Translations under genes and position numbers: made by a program | The notes under the pieces: model-generated | What the model saw: the letters and a program-made list of their open reading frames with translations, nothing else | Databases searched by the model: none | What the model was told of the DNA's origin: nothing | From: a virus | Direction: 5' to 3' (one strand) | Virus record (IMG/VR): IMGVR_UViG_3300006614_000008 | Span: 3,025-25,058 of that record | DNA: 22,034 bases | Part shown: positions 4,847 through 11,176 of the stretch, piece by piece | Position numbering within the stretch: the first letter of the stretch is position 1 | Layout of the letters: each line of letters opens with the position of its first letter

Positions 4847-5614
4847 ATGATTGAAATACGTTTACGACAGAGTTGGATCAATACGTTCCTTCGATGTCCC
4901 GAGCAGGCACGACAAGAACGCTTAGGTCTTGTATCCCAGAAAGAAACAACAGATTTTCTGAGAGGTAACGCTGTTCACGGAGCCATCGAATACGCAGGAC
5001 GAATGATCATGGCTGGTTTACCCCGTCCTAGTTTGGACGAGGTACTGGAAGTCGCAGAAGAATTTATTGCTACCTACTCATCCGAAGTAGAAGTCTGGCG
5101 TCAGGAGTACGAAGAAGTAGTTGATGTGGTTCGAGCCAACCTTGCGGTTTGGTACGAGGAACTGTTCCCTTCGTTAGATCCTGAGGGAGTTGAGGTTCCG
5201 TTTGAACGTGAGATAGGTAGAAGAGACAACGTTAGGTTGGTTCTCACTGGCACTGTTGATTGGGTAGATAAGTCTGGTGTGCTGTGGGATTGGAAGAATC
5301 CTGGCAGGGAGTATCAAGCTTGGGAGAAGAAGCGTTGGGATATACAATCTCATGCCTATAGTTGGGCGTTGGATGCAACGCATTTCAACTTCGGGGTGAT
5401 GGCTAATGGGAAGCTTCAAATAATTGAGATCGAAAGAACAGAAGAGCACAAGAAAGCTTTTTTGGAATTGTGCTGGTCGATGGTGCCGACAATCATGTCG
5501 GACGCTAAGACTTGGCCTCAGAACTGGGAGGGCTGGCATTGCTCTCCTCTATGGTGTCCTGTCTGGCAGGCAGGCAAATGCCGAGGTGCTCACCTCGGAG
5601 AGAATCCCTGGTAG
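4847..5614 (+). CDS. Cas4/RecB-like PD-(D/E)XK nuclease with probable Fe-S cluster
   Basis: The product has the order of motifs seen in Cas4 and AddB/RecB nucleases: an N-terminal S-W-I-N-T-F-L-R-C-P (C17), R-G-N-A-V-H (H44), L-T-G-T-V-D (D138), W-D-W-K (D148, K150) and D-I-Q-S-H-A-Y (Q167, Y171). Three cysteines near the C-terminus, C232, C237 and C245, together with C17 give the four ligands for a 4Fe-4S cluster in this family. It would be a DNA exonuclease, probably providing single strands for recombination or processing replication intermediates. The length of 255 residues is normal for phage members. It is the first gene of the replication operon, and its start is covered by the possible pseudoknot. 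There is no CRISPR array or cas1, so a role in spacer capture is not supported. Confidence 0.82.
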   Translation: MIEIRLRQSWINTFLRCPEQARQERLGLVSQKETTDFLRGNAVHGAIEYAGRMIMAGLPRPSLDEVLEVAEEFIATYSSEVEVWRQEYEEVVDVVRANLAVWYEELFPSLDPEGVEVPFEREIGRRDNVRLVLTGTVDWVDKSGVLWDWKNPGREYQAWEKKRWDIQSHAYSWALDATHFNFGVMANGKLQIIEIERTEEHKKAFLELCWSMVPTIMSDAKTWPQNWEGWHCSPLWCPVWQAGKCRGAHLGENPW

Positions 5615-5617
5615 GGA
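5581..5617 (+). promoter_or_regulatory. Two adjacent hairpins before the gene at 5630
   Basis: At the 3' end of the nuclease gene, CCGAGGTG and CACCTCGG (5581-5588 and 5591-5598) form a perfect inverted repeat. Seven bases later TCCCT (5605-5609) can pair with AGGGA (5613-5617). The second arm overlaps the AGGGAG that belongs to the ribosome-binding region of the ATG at 5630, although a further AAAGG lies nearer to that start. They may tune expression between the first and second genes of the operon. Confidence 0.3.
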
Positions 5618-5629
5618 GAAAGGTAAATT

Positions 5630-6400
5630 ATGACTGACACAGCGAAAGTGACAGTTAGCTTCACGCAGAAAGTAAGTGAAGCTCCATATGAAACAGCGGA
5701 CTACTCGCTTACTATTGAGCGCAGTGTTCCTGAATCAATGGGAGATGACGGCATTCTTGCCGAGGCGTCTTCCATGTTTGAGCAAGTTAAGAGTGAGGTC
5801 CTGAAACAATCAGGTCAGGAGATGGATCTTTCTCCTGATGGGGTTGTGATGCGACGCCTGAAAAGCGGCGTTTCCAGGTCTTCAGATAGTCAAGCAGGCA
5901 CCGCCTCGCAGACGACTGCAAGTGTCCCTGCTCCGTCAGGACCTACGGCAGCATCCGTAGCGGCTGCACCAGCACCAGCGCAAGCTGCTCCTGCTGGTGG
6001 AACAATCAGCGGTCGCACCTATAAGCGGACTGACTTCTGCACTGGTAAGGGCGCTGACGAACGTCAAGCTGCTTTCAACTTGCTTGCTTTCCACCCCAAT
6101 CAGTGGTCTTTAGACGACGGCACCTTAAAGGTGTACGAAGTTAAGGAATACGCTGACGGGACTACTGACAAGACGAAGACAGGGAAGAACTTCCCGAACT
6201 TCTCAGTCAGTAAGGAAGCACTTTCCCACATTGGTGTTGCCACATCTCGTGATGTTGGTATCTGGGTCAACGACGGAGACAGCAATGTTCCGTTGAAGGT
6301 TTGGAATCAAGCAGCAGGAGAATCTGTTGATGATGCAATCGAATGGGATTGGCTTGCCCGACGAGCAGAACTTCAAGAGTTCGCATATAAGGGCAACTGA
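5630..6400 (+). CDS. Unknown two-domain protein of the replication operon, 256 aa
   Basis: The ATG at 5630 follows AGGGAGAAAGG. The N-terminal domain (about 1-70) has beta-strand-like alternation (KVTVSFTQKVSEAPYETADY, then SLTIERSVPES) and a helix with E-Q-V-K-S-E-V-L. It is joined by an Ala/Pro/Ser/Thr-rich linker (about 90-122) to a C-terminal domain of about 130 residues with G-R-T-Y-K-R-T-D-F, W-S-L-D-D-G-T-L-K-V-Y-E-V and a W-rich acidic end (AIEWDWLARRAELQEF). The place between an exonuclease and a helicase, the flexible linker and the acidic aromatic tail would fit a single-strand DNA-binding or recombination accessory protein, but no such family is recognised. It ends in TGATG with the helicase gene. 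Confidence 0.7.
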   Translation: MTDTAKVTVSFTQKVSEAPYETADYSLTIERSVPESMGDDGILAEASSMFEQVKSEVLKQSGQEMDLSPDGVVMRRLKSGVSRSSDSQAGTASQTTASVPAPSGPTAASVAAAPAPAQAAPAGGTISGRTYKRTDFCTGKGADERQAAFNLLAFHPNQWSLDDGTLKVYEVKEYADGTTDKTKTGKNFPNFSVSKEALSHIGVATSRDVGIWVNDGDSNVPLKVWNQAAGESVDDAIEWDWLARRAELQEFAYKGN

Positions 6401-7380
6401 TGAGTGAGGGTGACGAAGCTGTCGCCCTCACCACCGAGGAGATCGATGCCCGACTTGCGGGCATTGATCTCCCCGAGGGAGAGCCGCAGTACAAATTTTT
6501 TAAGCCTACGTCCGATGCCGTAGACCGTTGGGTTGAATACGCCAAAGGAAGCCACGACTGCTTCCACCTAGGACTACAAGACATCGACAGTCGCATGCGA
6601 GGAGTCTGGCCGAGCGACGTACTTGTCGTAACAGGCAGAGCACACAGCGGCAAATCCGCAGTGCTTCTATCCTCAATGGCACGCAACCTACTTGAAGACC
6701 CAGACTTCTATGGAGTGATCTATACTCCTGATGAACCCGAGATCCTGGTTGTATCCAAACTTTATGCGCTTTTATATCAACGAAATCTTGCTGAAGTGGA
6801 AGAAGCTCTTCGGACGCAAGACGAAATAGTCTTGAATGAAATCCAAGAAGCCAAGTTTGGATTCTTGGATCGAATAAAGATCTTTCCTAACGCTCTCTCC
6901 TTTAACGACATGAGTAATGCGATGAGAGAATGCGAAGATTACTGGCAACACAAGCCACGTTTTGTAATGGTTGACTTCCTTGAACAGCTTCCTGGCGCAT
7001 CAGGATACGAAGGAGTATCCACAGTCTTAAAAGGACTGAAGGAATGGGCAGAAACAGAGAACCTGCCCGTCGGACTGGTCCACCAGTCAGGCAAAGGGTC
7101 AACTCGTGGAACATCCAGAGGCATGGACGACGGCAAATTCAATGCCGACGAATACGCCATCCTGCAGCTAAACGTCTTCAGACGTAGGGATGATCCCAAA
7201 CTTTCCGACTCTGAACGACGCATCCACTCAGTGTCCGTATCGTTAGATCTTTGCAAGAACAAGAGGCCACCATGCCAAATCACAGACCCACCCATCGACT
7301 ATTACATGGACCCGAACTGTGGGCTTGTGAGAGAATATTACGAAAGCGATATTCCTGGGGATGACCGATGGGTGGAATAA
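6400..7380 (+). CDS. DnaB-like replicative helicase / RecA-fold ATPase
   Basis: The RecA-type ATPase core shows a Walker A motif V-V-T-G-R-A-H-S-G-K-S-A (G79-S86), a Walker B strand F-V-M-V-D-F-L-E-Q-L (D192) and a P-V-G-L-V-H-Q-S-G-K-G segment (H228, Q229) in the position of the DnaB H4 motif. A 60-residue N-terminal part with no clear DnaB primase-binding domain precedes the core, and the total of 326 residues is shorter than bacterial DnaB (about 450-470), as in many phage helicases. It probably unwinds DNA as a hexamer at the phage fork. The next gene encodes a primase, a usual pairing. The ATG at 6400 overlaps the previous TGA by one base. Confidence 0.82.
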   Translation: MSEGDEAVALTTEEIDARLAGIDLPEGEPQYKFFKPTSDAVDRWVEYAKGSHDCFHLGLQDIDSRMRGVWPSDVLVVTGRAHSGKSAVLLSSMARNLLEDPDFYGVIYTPDEPEILVVSKLYALLYQRNLAEVEEALRTQDEIVLNEIQEAKFGFLDRIKIFPNALSFNDMSNAMRECEDYWQHKPRFVMVDFLEQLPGASGYEGVSTVLKGLKEWAETENLPVGLVHQSGKGSTRGTSRGMDDGKFNADEYAILQLNVFRRRDDPKLSDSERRIHSVSVSLDLCKNKRPPCQITDPPIDYYMDPNCGLVREYYESDIPGDDRWVE

Positions 7381-8291
7381 CTCTCGAAAGGTTTGCGGCC
7401 CTCCATCAAGGAGGAGCGTTAGCTGACGTAACTAGCTGGGTGCATCCCTTAGAAGAAGACGGCAACGTTGCACTCGGATACGGAGAAGAATACCTACAGC
7501 ACATCGAAACTCATTTAGATGATGATGTTGCTCTCGGTGTGTATCCACTGTGGCAACGCAACGGTGTGTGGATGGTCAACTGGTGTGCAGTTGACCTTGA
7601 CGATGGAGAAAACTCCAGCGTCCACGCTGACAACCTGATCATTCTCTTAGAAAAGACAGGGATACAAAGCTGGAAAGAAACATCAAAAAGTAAGGGCTAC
7701 CACGTTTGGGTTTACCTAACTGAACCAGTAGCAGCAACAGTGGCACGCAAAGGGCTTATAGGAGCGTGCCGTGTTGTGGATGTGCCAACTAAAGAGGTTT
7801 ATCCAAAACAAACCTCACTGAACGAAGGTGCTTTAGGCAACTGTTTACGTTTGCCTTACCCTAAGCACCGTAACCCTGGCCGCCATGAAGTTTACGACCC
7901 ATCTAAAACAGATTCCTTTTTCTCCCTTGAGGAATTTGTTGACGCTGCATGGGCTAACCGAACTTCGCCAGGGTTACTTCGCTCGTTGATTCGTTTCTAC
8001 GAAGCAACGGAACCGAAAGCTCCGCAATACAAACCTGGGAACAGGGAAGACGGAGAATTCAAAGGCAACGCTCGGACCATCTGGGAACAAAGAGAGTTCT
8101 CAGATCGGTCTGAAGCGATGTACGCTTTTGCTAGTAGCCTTCTTTGGCAAGACTATTCACCTGATGCGACCCTGGACTGGTTGCGTCGGCTCGATGAAAG
8201 ACTTGAAAAATTTATTGGCAGAGCAGACAGAGAGAAACAGTTACAAAACATTGTTTCCAAAGCCGCACAAACAACGAGGTATCATGCGTAA
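7368..8291 (+). CDS. Archaeo-eukaryotic-type primase / PrimPol-like protein
   Basis: The motifs of an archaeo-eukaryotic primase (AEP) fold are visible: W-C-A-V-D-L-D-D (D76, D78) for the metal-binding pair, S-K-S-K-G-Y-H-V-W-V (about 107-115) with the conserved Ser-Lys-Gly-His, and a later E-V-Y-P-K-Q with G-N-C-L-R-L-P-Y-P-K-H-R (about 157-168). The last set is typical of AEP proteins of phages and of the TOTE-type primase group. The remaining C-terminal 120 residues are helical and may be a PriCT-like accessory region. It would lay down primers, and perhaps also extend DNA, for the helicase encoded just upstream. The ATG at 7368 overlaps the helicase gene by 13 bases. Confidence 0.8.
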   Translation: MGGITLERFAALHQGGALADVTSWVHPLEEDGNVALGYGEEYLQHIETHLDDDVALGVYPLWQRNGVWMVNWCAVDLDDGENSSVHADNLIILLEKTGIQSWKETSKSKGYHVWVYLTEPVAATVARKGLIGACRVVDVPTKEVYPKQTSLNEGALGNCLRLPYPKHRNPGRHEVYDPSKTDSFFSLEEFVDAAWANRTSPGLLRSLIRFYEATEPKAPQYKPGNREDGEFKGNARTIWEQREFSDRSEAMYAFASSLLWQDYSPDATLDWLRRLDERLEKFIGRADREKQLQNIVSKAAQTTRYHA

Positions 8292-8622
8292 ACGTTCTTA
8301 CAAGTTCACTGTTCCAGGGAAACCAAAGGTTAAAGGTCGTCCTCGATTCGCACGAGGCAGAACGTATACCCCTAAGTCCACACTGGAACACGAAGAACAC
8401 ATAAGAAACCATTACGACGGTCCCAAGTTTGAGGGACCGATCTCTATTAGCTGTGTGTTCACATCTAAACGAACACAAATAACTATCTCTGAGCTTGATG
8501 ACAGCGAAACAAAGCTACGAGGGGATACAACAAATTATCTGAAAGCAGTAGAAGATGCCTTAAATGGCATCGCCTACGACGACGACATCATGGTCTATCG
8601 AATAGTTGGGAGAAAAAAATGA
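8284..8622 (+). CDS. rusA: RusA-family Holliday junction resolvase
   Basis: The product has the RusA layout: an N-terminal strand F-T-V-P-G-K-P-K-V-K-G-R-P-R-F, then R-T-Y-T-P-K-S-T, and the catalytic region R-G-D-T-T-N-Y-L-K-A-V-E-D-A-L-N-G-I-A-Y with the following D-D-D. The acidic residues D81, D91 and D99-D101 and the Lys at 87 fit the metal-binding site. RusA cuts four-way junctions formed in recombination and replication. The length of 112 residues is typical. The ATG at 8284 is inside the end of the primase gene (8-base overlap) with GAGG upstream; longer starts would run deep into that gene. The gene symbol follows the family name. Confidence 0.88.
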   Translation: MRKRSYKFTVPGKPKVKGRPRFARGRTYTPKSTLEHEEHIRNHYDGPKFEGPISISCVFTSKRTQITISELDDSETKLRGDTTNYLKAVEDALNGIAYDDDIMVYRIVGRKK

Positions 8623-9086
8623 AAGCTCCGATGTTTCATAAACGTCCTTACGAAGAACGTTACAAATCAATGGGAGAAGAAGCTGAAGGTGAGTTCGAGA
8701 AACGAGAACGAAACTGGGAACGGTTTGGTTTTAATCGACCCGATGGCTTTGAGCTATACCAAATCCCTGCAACGTTTGCGGCTACGCCTGACTACATACA
8801 GGTATCTAACAGTGGTTTTCCTCGCCTTGTAGAAGTAATGGGCATGGGACACGACGAAATGTTAAAGGTTAAGTTCAATAAAATTCGTGCGCTACAGTGG
8901 TGGGACACATCTGAATTAGATGTGTGGTTCTGGATCTGGTCATCCACACGCCAAAACTATGCGGATCTGAGTTACAGAGAACTAATGAAAATCATTAACA
9001 CCGAAGACATTCCCGTAGGAAACTTCGATAACAACAAATTGTTCTTCTCAATACATTCAGGATTCTTGCACTGGGACGGTGGATGA
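8619..9086 (+). CDS. Hypothetical protein, possible PD-(D/E)XK-like fold, 155 aa
   Basis: The ATG at 8619 overlaps the previous TGA (ATGA) and has GGGAG upstream. The middle shows an acidic helix (E-G-E-F-E-K-R-E-R-N-W), then A-T-P-D-Y-I (D58), then F-P-R-L-V-E-V-M-G (E72) and L-K-V-K-F-N-K (K83, K85, K88). This order of Glu, Asp, Glu-x-x and Lys resembles a PD-(D/E)XK nuclease, though the usual Lys two residues after the second acid is Met here. It could be a degenerate or variant nuclease, or the likeness could be chance. The W-rich part (LQWWDTSELDVWFWIW) fits a beta core. Its place after RusA favours a role in DNA handling. Confidence 0.55.
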   Translation: MKAPMFHKRPYEERYKSMGEEAEGEFEKRERNWERFGFNRPDGFELYQIPATFAATPDYIQVSNSGFPRLVEVMGMGHDEMLKVKFNKIRALQWWDTSELDVWFWIWSSTRQNYADLSYRELMKIINTEDIPVGNFDNNKLFFSIHSGFLHWDGG

Positions 9087-9564
9087 TGAGAGCGAGGGAG
9101 CAAAACTCTTTGACGCTCTTAGGAAAGCAAACTTTCCTTCACTGCAACCACAACGGCCTTGGGTAAACGTAACTAGTAAACCCAAAGGTAACAACTGGGG
9201 ACATACCCCTAAAAAGCTTGTTATAAAAAAAGAAAGTCATTACAGACCTACCCCTATAACAGAGATACAAGGCTTGATGGAAGCGGGTCCTTTCGAGGAT
9301 CCGCTTCGGTCTATAGAAGAACGAGAACAAAACCGAGAAGATCTTATTCTCGCAGTACAAGAAACATTTATGGGGCTCACAGAAGACGAGCAGTGGCTTT
9401 ACCACATGCTTGTTGATGTGGGCCTCTCTTTGCGTTTTGTAGCCATAATTTTAGATACACCTAAAACAACTATGGCTAGACGGAGAGATGAATTAGCACA
9501 AAAACTGCGTACTAGTTTGCTTCAGCAGCCAGCAGTACAAGAATATTTGAATCGAGATATCTAA
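9079..9564 (+). CDS. Sigma-region-4-like DNA-binding regulator, 161 aa
   Basis: The start is GTG at 9079, overlapping the previous gene by 8 bases. The C-terminal third has the pattern of sigma factor region 4: L-T-E-D-E-Q-W-L-Y-H-M-L-V-D-V-G-L-S-L-R-F (100-120), then a turn and a recognition-like helix, T-P-K-T-T-M-A-R-R-R-D-E-L-A-Q-K-L (127-143). The N-terminal 70 residues are rich in Pro, Lys and Asn and have no region 2, so this is probably not a complete sigma factor. Phage proteins of this type may switch transcription to late genes. Being the last gene of the replication operon, beside the converging late arm, fits that, but no target promoter is identified. Confidence 0.62.
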   Translation: MDDESEGAKLFDALRKANFPSLQPQRPWVNVTSKPKGNNWGHTPKKLVIKKESHYRPTPITEIQGLMEAGPFEDPLRSIEEREQNREDLILAVQETFMGLTEDEQWLYHMLVDVGLSLRFVAIILDTPKTTMARRRDELAQKLRTSLLQQPAVQEYLNRDI

Positions 9565-9875
9565 AGCTCTTCGATGTTTCCTGTACACGCCTGCAGAAAC
9601 ACAGTGAAACCCTGCAACCAATGAATCACAGTTGACAAAGCAATAAGGTTCCCATCCTGTGCGTCATCCCACGCATTCAAAAGAGAATCAACTTCTTCAA
9701 AGTCGAACGTTAAAAGAACACCTAACGTTGGGCCTACCCACTGAGCATGAGTTCCATCATTCATGTCAAGCAAACCTTTGCTTGCTAACAAAGTTTGATG
9801 AATCTCATCCTCAATAGCTAAACCCTCTTCGGCCATCCAGTTGGCCCAAAGATCGTCAAACTGTTCTTCAGCCAC
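9561..9875 (-). CDS. Hypothetical acidic protein after the holin, 104 aa
   Basis: Not recognised. The chosen start is GTG at 9875, four bases after the holin stop and preceded by GGGAAG. A longer frame from 10028 lies over most of the holin gene and looks like a shadow (its Leu/Ser/Arg-rich start is unlike a protein). The product is acidic, with four Trp and long helices (VAEEQFDDLWANWMAEEGLA, later TFDFEEVDSLLNAWDDAQDG). It is the last gene of the late arm, and its TAG overlaps the stop of the regulator on the other strand. It might be a lysis accessory protein by position only. Confidence 0.6.
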   Translation of the reverse strand: MAEEQFDDLWANWMAEEGLAIEDEIHQTLLASKGLLDMNDGTHAQWVGPTLGVLLTFDFEEVDSLLNAWDDAQDGNLIALSTVIHWLQGFTVFLQACTGNIEEL

Positions 9876-9879
9876 GGGA

Positions 9880-10074
9880 TTACTTCCCGAGGCGTGCCTT
9901 CGCAAGCGTTTTAAGCGCTGCGATAGCAGCGGCAGCGAATGCTGTAGCTGCAGCTTTGAGACTCGATACGTCAGTAACGACAACAACAGCAAGAGCAGAC
10001 TCGACACCCGTCCAAACCGAACGTTCAATCCAATCCCCCCAAGAAAACTTTGTCTTCGCTGTTTCTTCAGTCAC
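9880..10074 (-). CDS. r1t-like holin, 64 aa
   Basis: The product starts with a short charged part, T-K-F-S-W-G-D-W-I-E-R-S, followed by two hydrophobic stretches (about 21-35, ESALAVVVVTD, and 38-55, SLKAAATAFAAAAIAALKT), and ends with a basic tail (KARLGK). This is the plan of phage r1t-type holins, which are small, have two membrane segments, and often begin with a W-x2-R pattern. Holins open the inner membrane at a set time so that the endolysin reaches the wall. The start is GTG at 10074, with AAAGG upstream. The amidase endolysin is encoded three genes upstream on the same strand, which supports the call. Confidence 0.75.
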   Translation of the reverse strand: MTEETAKTKFSWGDWIERSVWTGVESALAVVVVTDVSSLKAAATAFAAAAIAALKTLAKARLGK

Positions 10075-10092
10075 TTCTTGCCTTTCAGTGGC

Positions 10093-10176
10093 TTAATATT
10101 TTTTGCTAGGACGACGAGCCGTTTTACGGCTCTTCTTAGGTTTTTTGTAACCTGTTTTAGGTGCTGGTTTCTTCAT
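10093..10176 (-). CDS. Very small Lys/Arg-rich peptide in the lysis region, 27 aa
   Basis: Translated by hand. An ATG at 10176-10174 overlaps the TGA of the upstream gene by four bases, and the frame runs to TAA at 10095-10093. The peptide starts MKKPAPKTGYKKPKKS and ends with Tyr; 13 of 27 residues are Lys or Arg and four are Pro. The overlapping start, the position in a gap that would otherwise be non-coding and the biased composition make it a likely gene. It could bind DNA or RNA, or the membrane, in the manner of a protamine or a small cationic lysis or packaging peptide; none of these is shown. Confidence 0.55.
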   Translation of the reverse strand: MKKPAPKTGYKKPKKSRKTARRPSKKY

Positions 10177-10358
10177 TTCCCGAACGGGCGACCGCCCTGG
10201 TTCTGGTTACCCAGCCCAGTTGAACGAAGATAAGCAGCATCAGCCTTAGCTTTAGCTGCCATATCAGCCATGTTGTCCGCAGATGACGAATCATATGGCT
10301 GTTCATCGGAATTACCGAACGTATCAGCAAACGATCCGTAACCTTTATCTTTAGGCAT
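10173..10358 (-). CDS. Small hydrophilic protein, 61 aa
   Basis: Not recognised. The ATG at 10358 is preferred because AGGAGG stands eight bases upstream; a longer form from 10394 would add 12 residues and lose the site. The product begins MPKDKGYGSFADTFGNSD and is rich in Asp, Ala, Gly and Ser, with one helix in the middle (ADNMADMAAKAKADAAYLRS) and a flexible Gly/Asn/Gln end (NQNQGGRPFGK). There is no membrane segment and no catalytic motif. It lies between the endolysin and the 27-residue peptide gene; a small virion or scaffold-type protein is possible. Confidence 0.6.
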   Translation of the reverse strand: MPKDKGYGSFADTFGNSDEQPYDSSSADNMADMAAKAKADAAYLRSTGLGNQNQGGRPFGK

Positions 10359-10393
10359 TTCAAGACCTCCTATAGAGTGTTGAGAGTGGCCCA

Positions 10394-11167
10394 CTAACTA
10401 AACAATACATCCCAAGTTCTGGCACCAACTATGCCATCGACCTTAAGAAAAGAACAGTATTTAACCTGGAACATCTTGACTGCACGTTTCGTGTTGTATC
10501 CAAATATTCCATCGATACCCCCAGGCTCATACCCAAGATCCTTCAAACGCTCCTGAACGACCCTCACAGCCTCTCCACGGCTCCGCTTACGCTTAGATAG
10601 CGGACTATGGGATACAACCGCTTTCAGGCTCTCCAGATGAGCGTTGATTCCGTCCCAATCGACCTTGTTGGGATCTCCAAGCGGTGACGGCATCCCTGAC
10701 TTCAGCCAGTTGTACAACCAATTCCCAGGGCACGTAGAGTTCCCTAAATCTCGATGCCCTTTGACCCACAGTTTCCCTCCGTAACGACTATTAATGTCAT
10801 TAACTAGCCATTTAATAGAATCTAAAGCAGCTTGAGGAGCTTCTATCTCTCCCCAACCCGTGAAACAAATCGACTCAGTACGAGAATTCCAACCCTTAGT
10901 AGCACCAGAAACGACACCAGGCCCACGCCCTGCATAAACAACTCCTGCTTCGTCAACCAACCAGTTGTAAGCAATAGCGTTCCAACCACGAGAATCCATG
11001 TGGAAACGCTCATAAGCTTTCAAAGCAGACATACCCTTAGGTCCGTCCTTCACACCACTGTGATGAAGAACAATGCCCTGCACTCGTGCTGGCCTCAACT
11101 TAGTAAACGGTTTCTTAGGAGGACGAGCATCCCACCCATCCCGAGAAATAACAGTTCTCTCAGACAT
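10394..11167 (-). CDS. N-acetylmuramoyl-L-alanine amidase endolysin with C-terminal peptidoglycan-binding domain
   Basis: The N-terminal domain (about 5-160) is of the Amidase_2/PGRP type: I-V-L-H-H-S-G (H35 or H36), A-Y-N-W-L (Y67), K-G-H-R-D (H138) and N-S-T-C-P-G (C146) give the zinc ligands and the catalytic Tyr. It would cut the bond between muramic acid and the peptide stem. The C-terminal 65 residues are a peptidoglycan-binding (PG_binding_1) repeat: V-V-Q-E-R-L-K-D-L-G-Y then G-G-I-D-G-I-F-G-Y-N-T-K-R-A-V-K-M-F-Q and V-D-G-I-V-G-A-R-T-W-D. No signal peptide is visible, so export through the holin encoded downstream is likely. The start is ATG at 11167, with AGGA upstream. Confidence 0.92.
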   Translation of the reverse strand: MSERTVISRDGWDARPPKKPFTKLRPARVQGIVLHHSGVKDGPKGMSALKAYERFHMDSRGWNAIAYNWLVDEAGVVYAGRGPGVVSGATKGWNSRTESICFTGWGEIEAPQAALDSIKWLVNDINSRYGGKLWVKGHRDLGNSTCPGNWLYNWLKSGMPSPLGDPNKVDWDGINAHLESLKAVVSHSPLSKRKRSRGEAVRVVQERLKDLGYEPGGIDGIFGYNTKRAVKMFQVKYCSFLKVDGIVGARTWDVLFS

Positions 11168-11176
11168 ATCTAAATC

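Noticed and set aside
4591-4881. Open frame of 96 codons on the - strand across the control region
   Set aside because: It runs through the hairpin, the palindrome and the end of the HTH gene, and its translation has no protein-like pattern. The symmetry of those elements explains the open frame.
4847-5614. Cas4-like gene as a sign of a CRISPR system
   Set aside because: No repeat-spacer array and no cas1 or cas2 are seen; Cas4-like nucleases are common in phage recombination operons.
9876-10028. Longer frame for the 104-residue protein, starting at 10028
   Set aside because: The extra 51 residues lie over the holin gene, are Leu/Ser/Arg-rich in an unnatural way, and a GTG with a good site exists at 9875.
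10116-10132. Hairpin GAGCCGT-TTT-ACGGCTC as a terminator for the + strand operon
   Set aside because: It lies within the 27-residue peptide gene, has only seven pairs and is followed by TTCTTAGG, not a T run. It remains a weak possibility.
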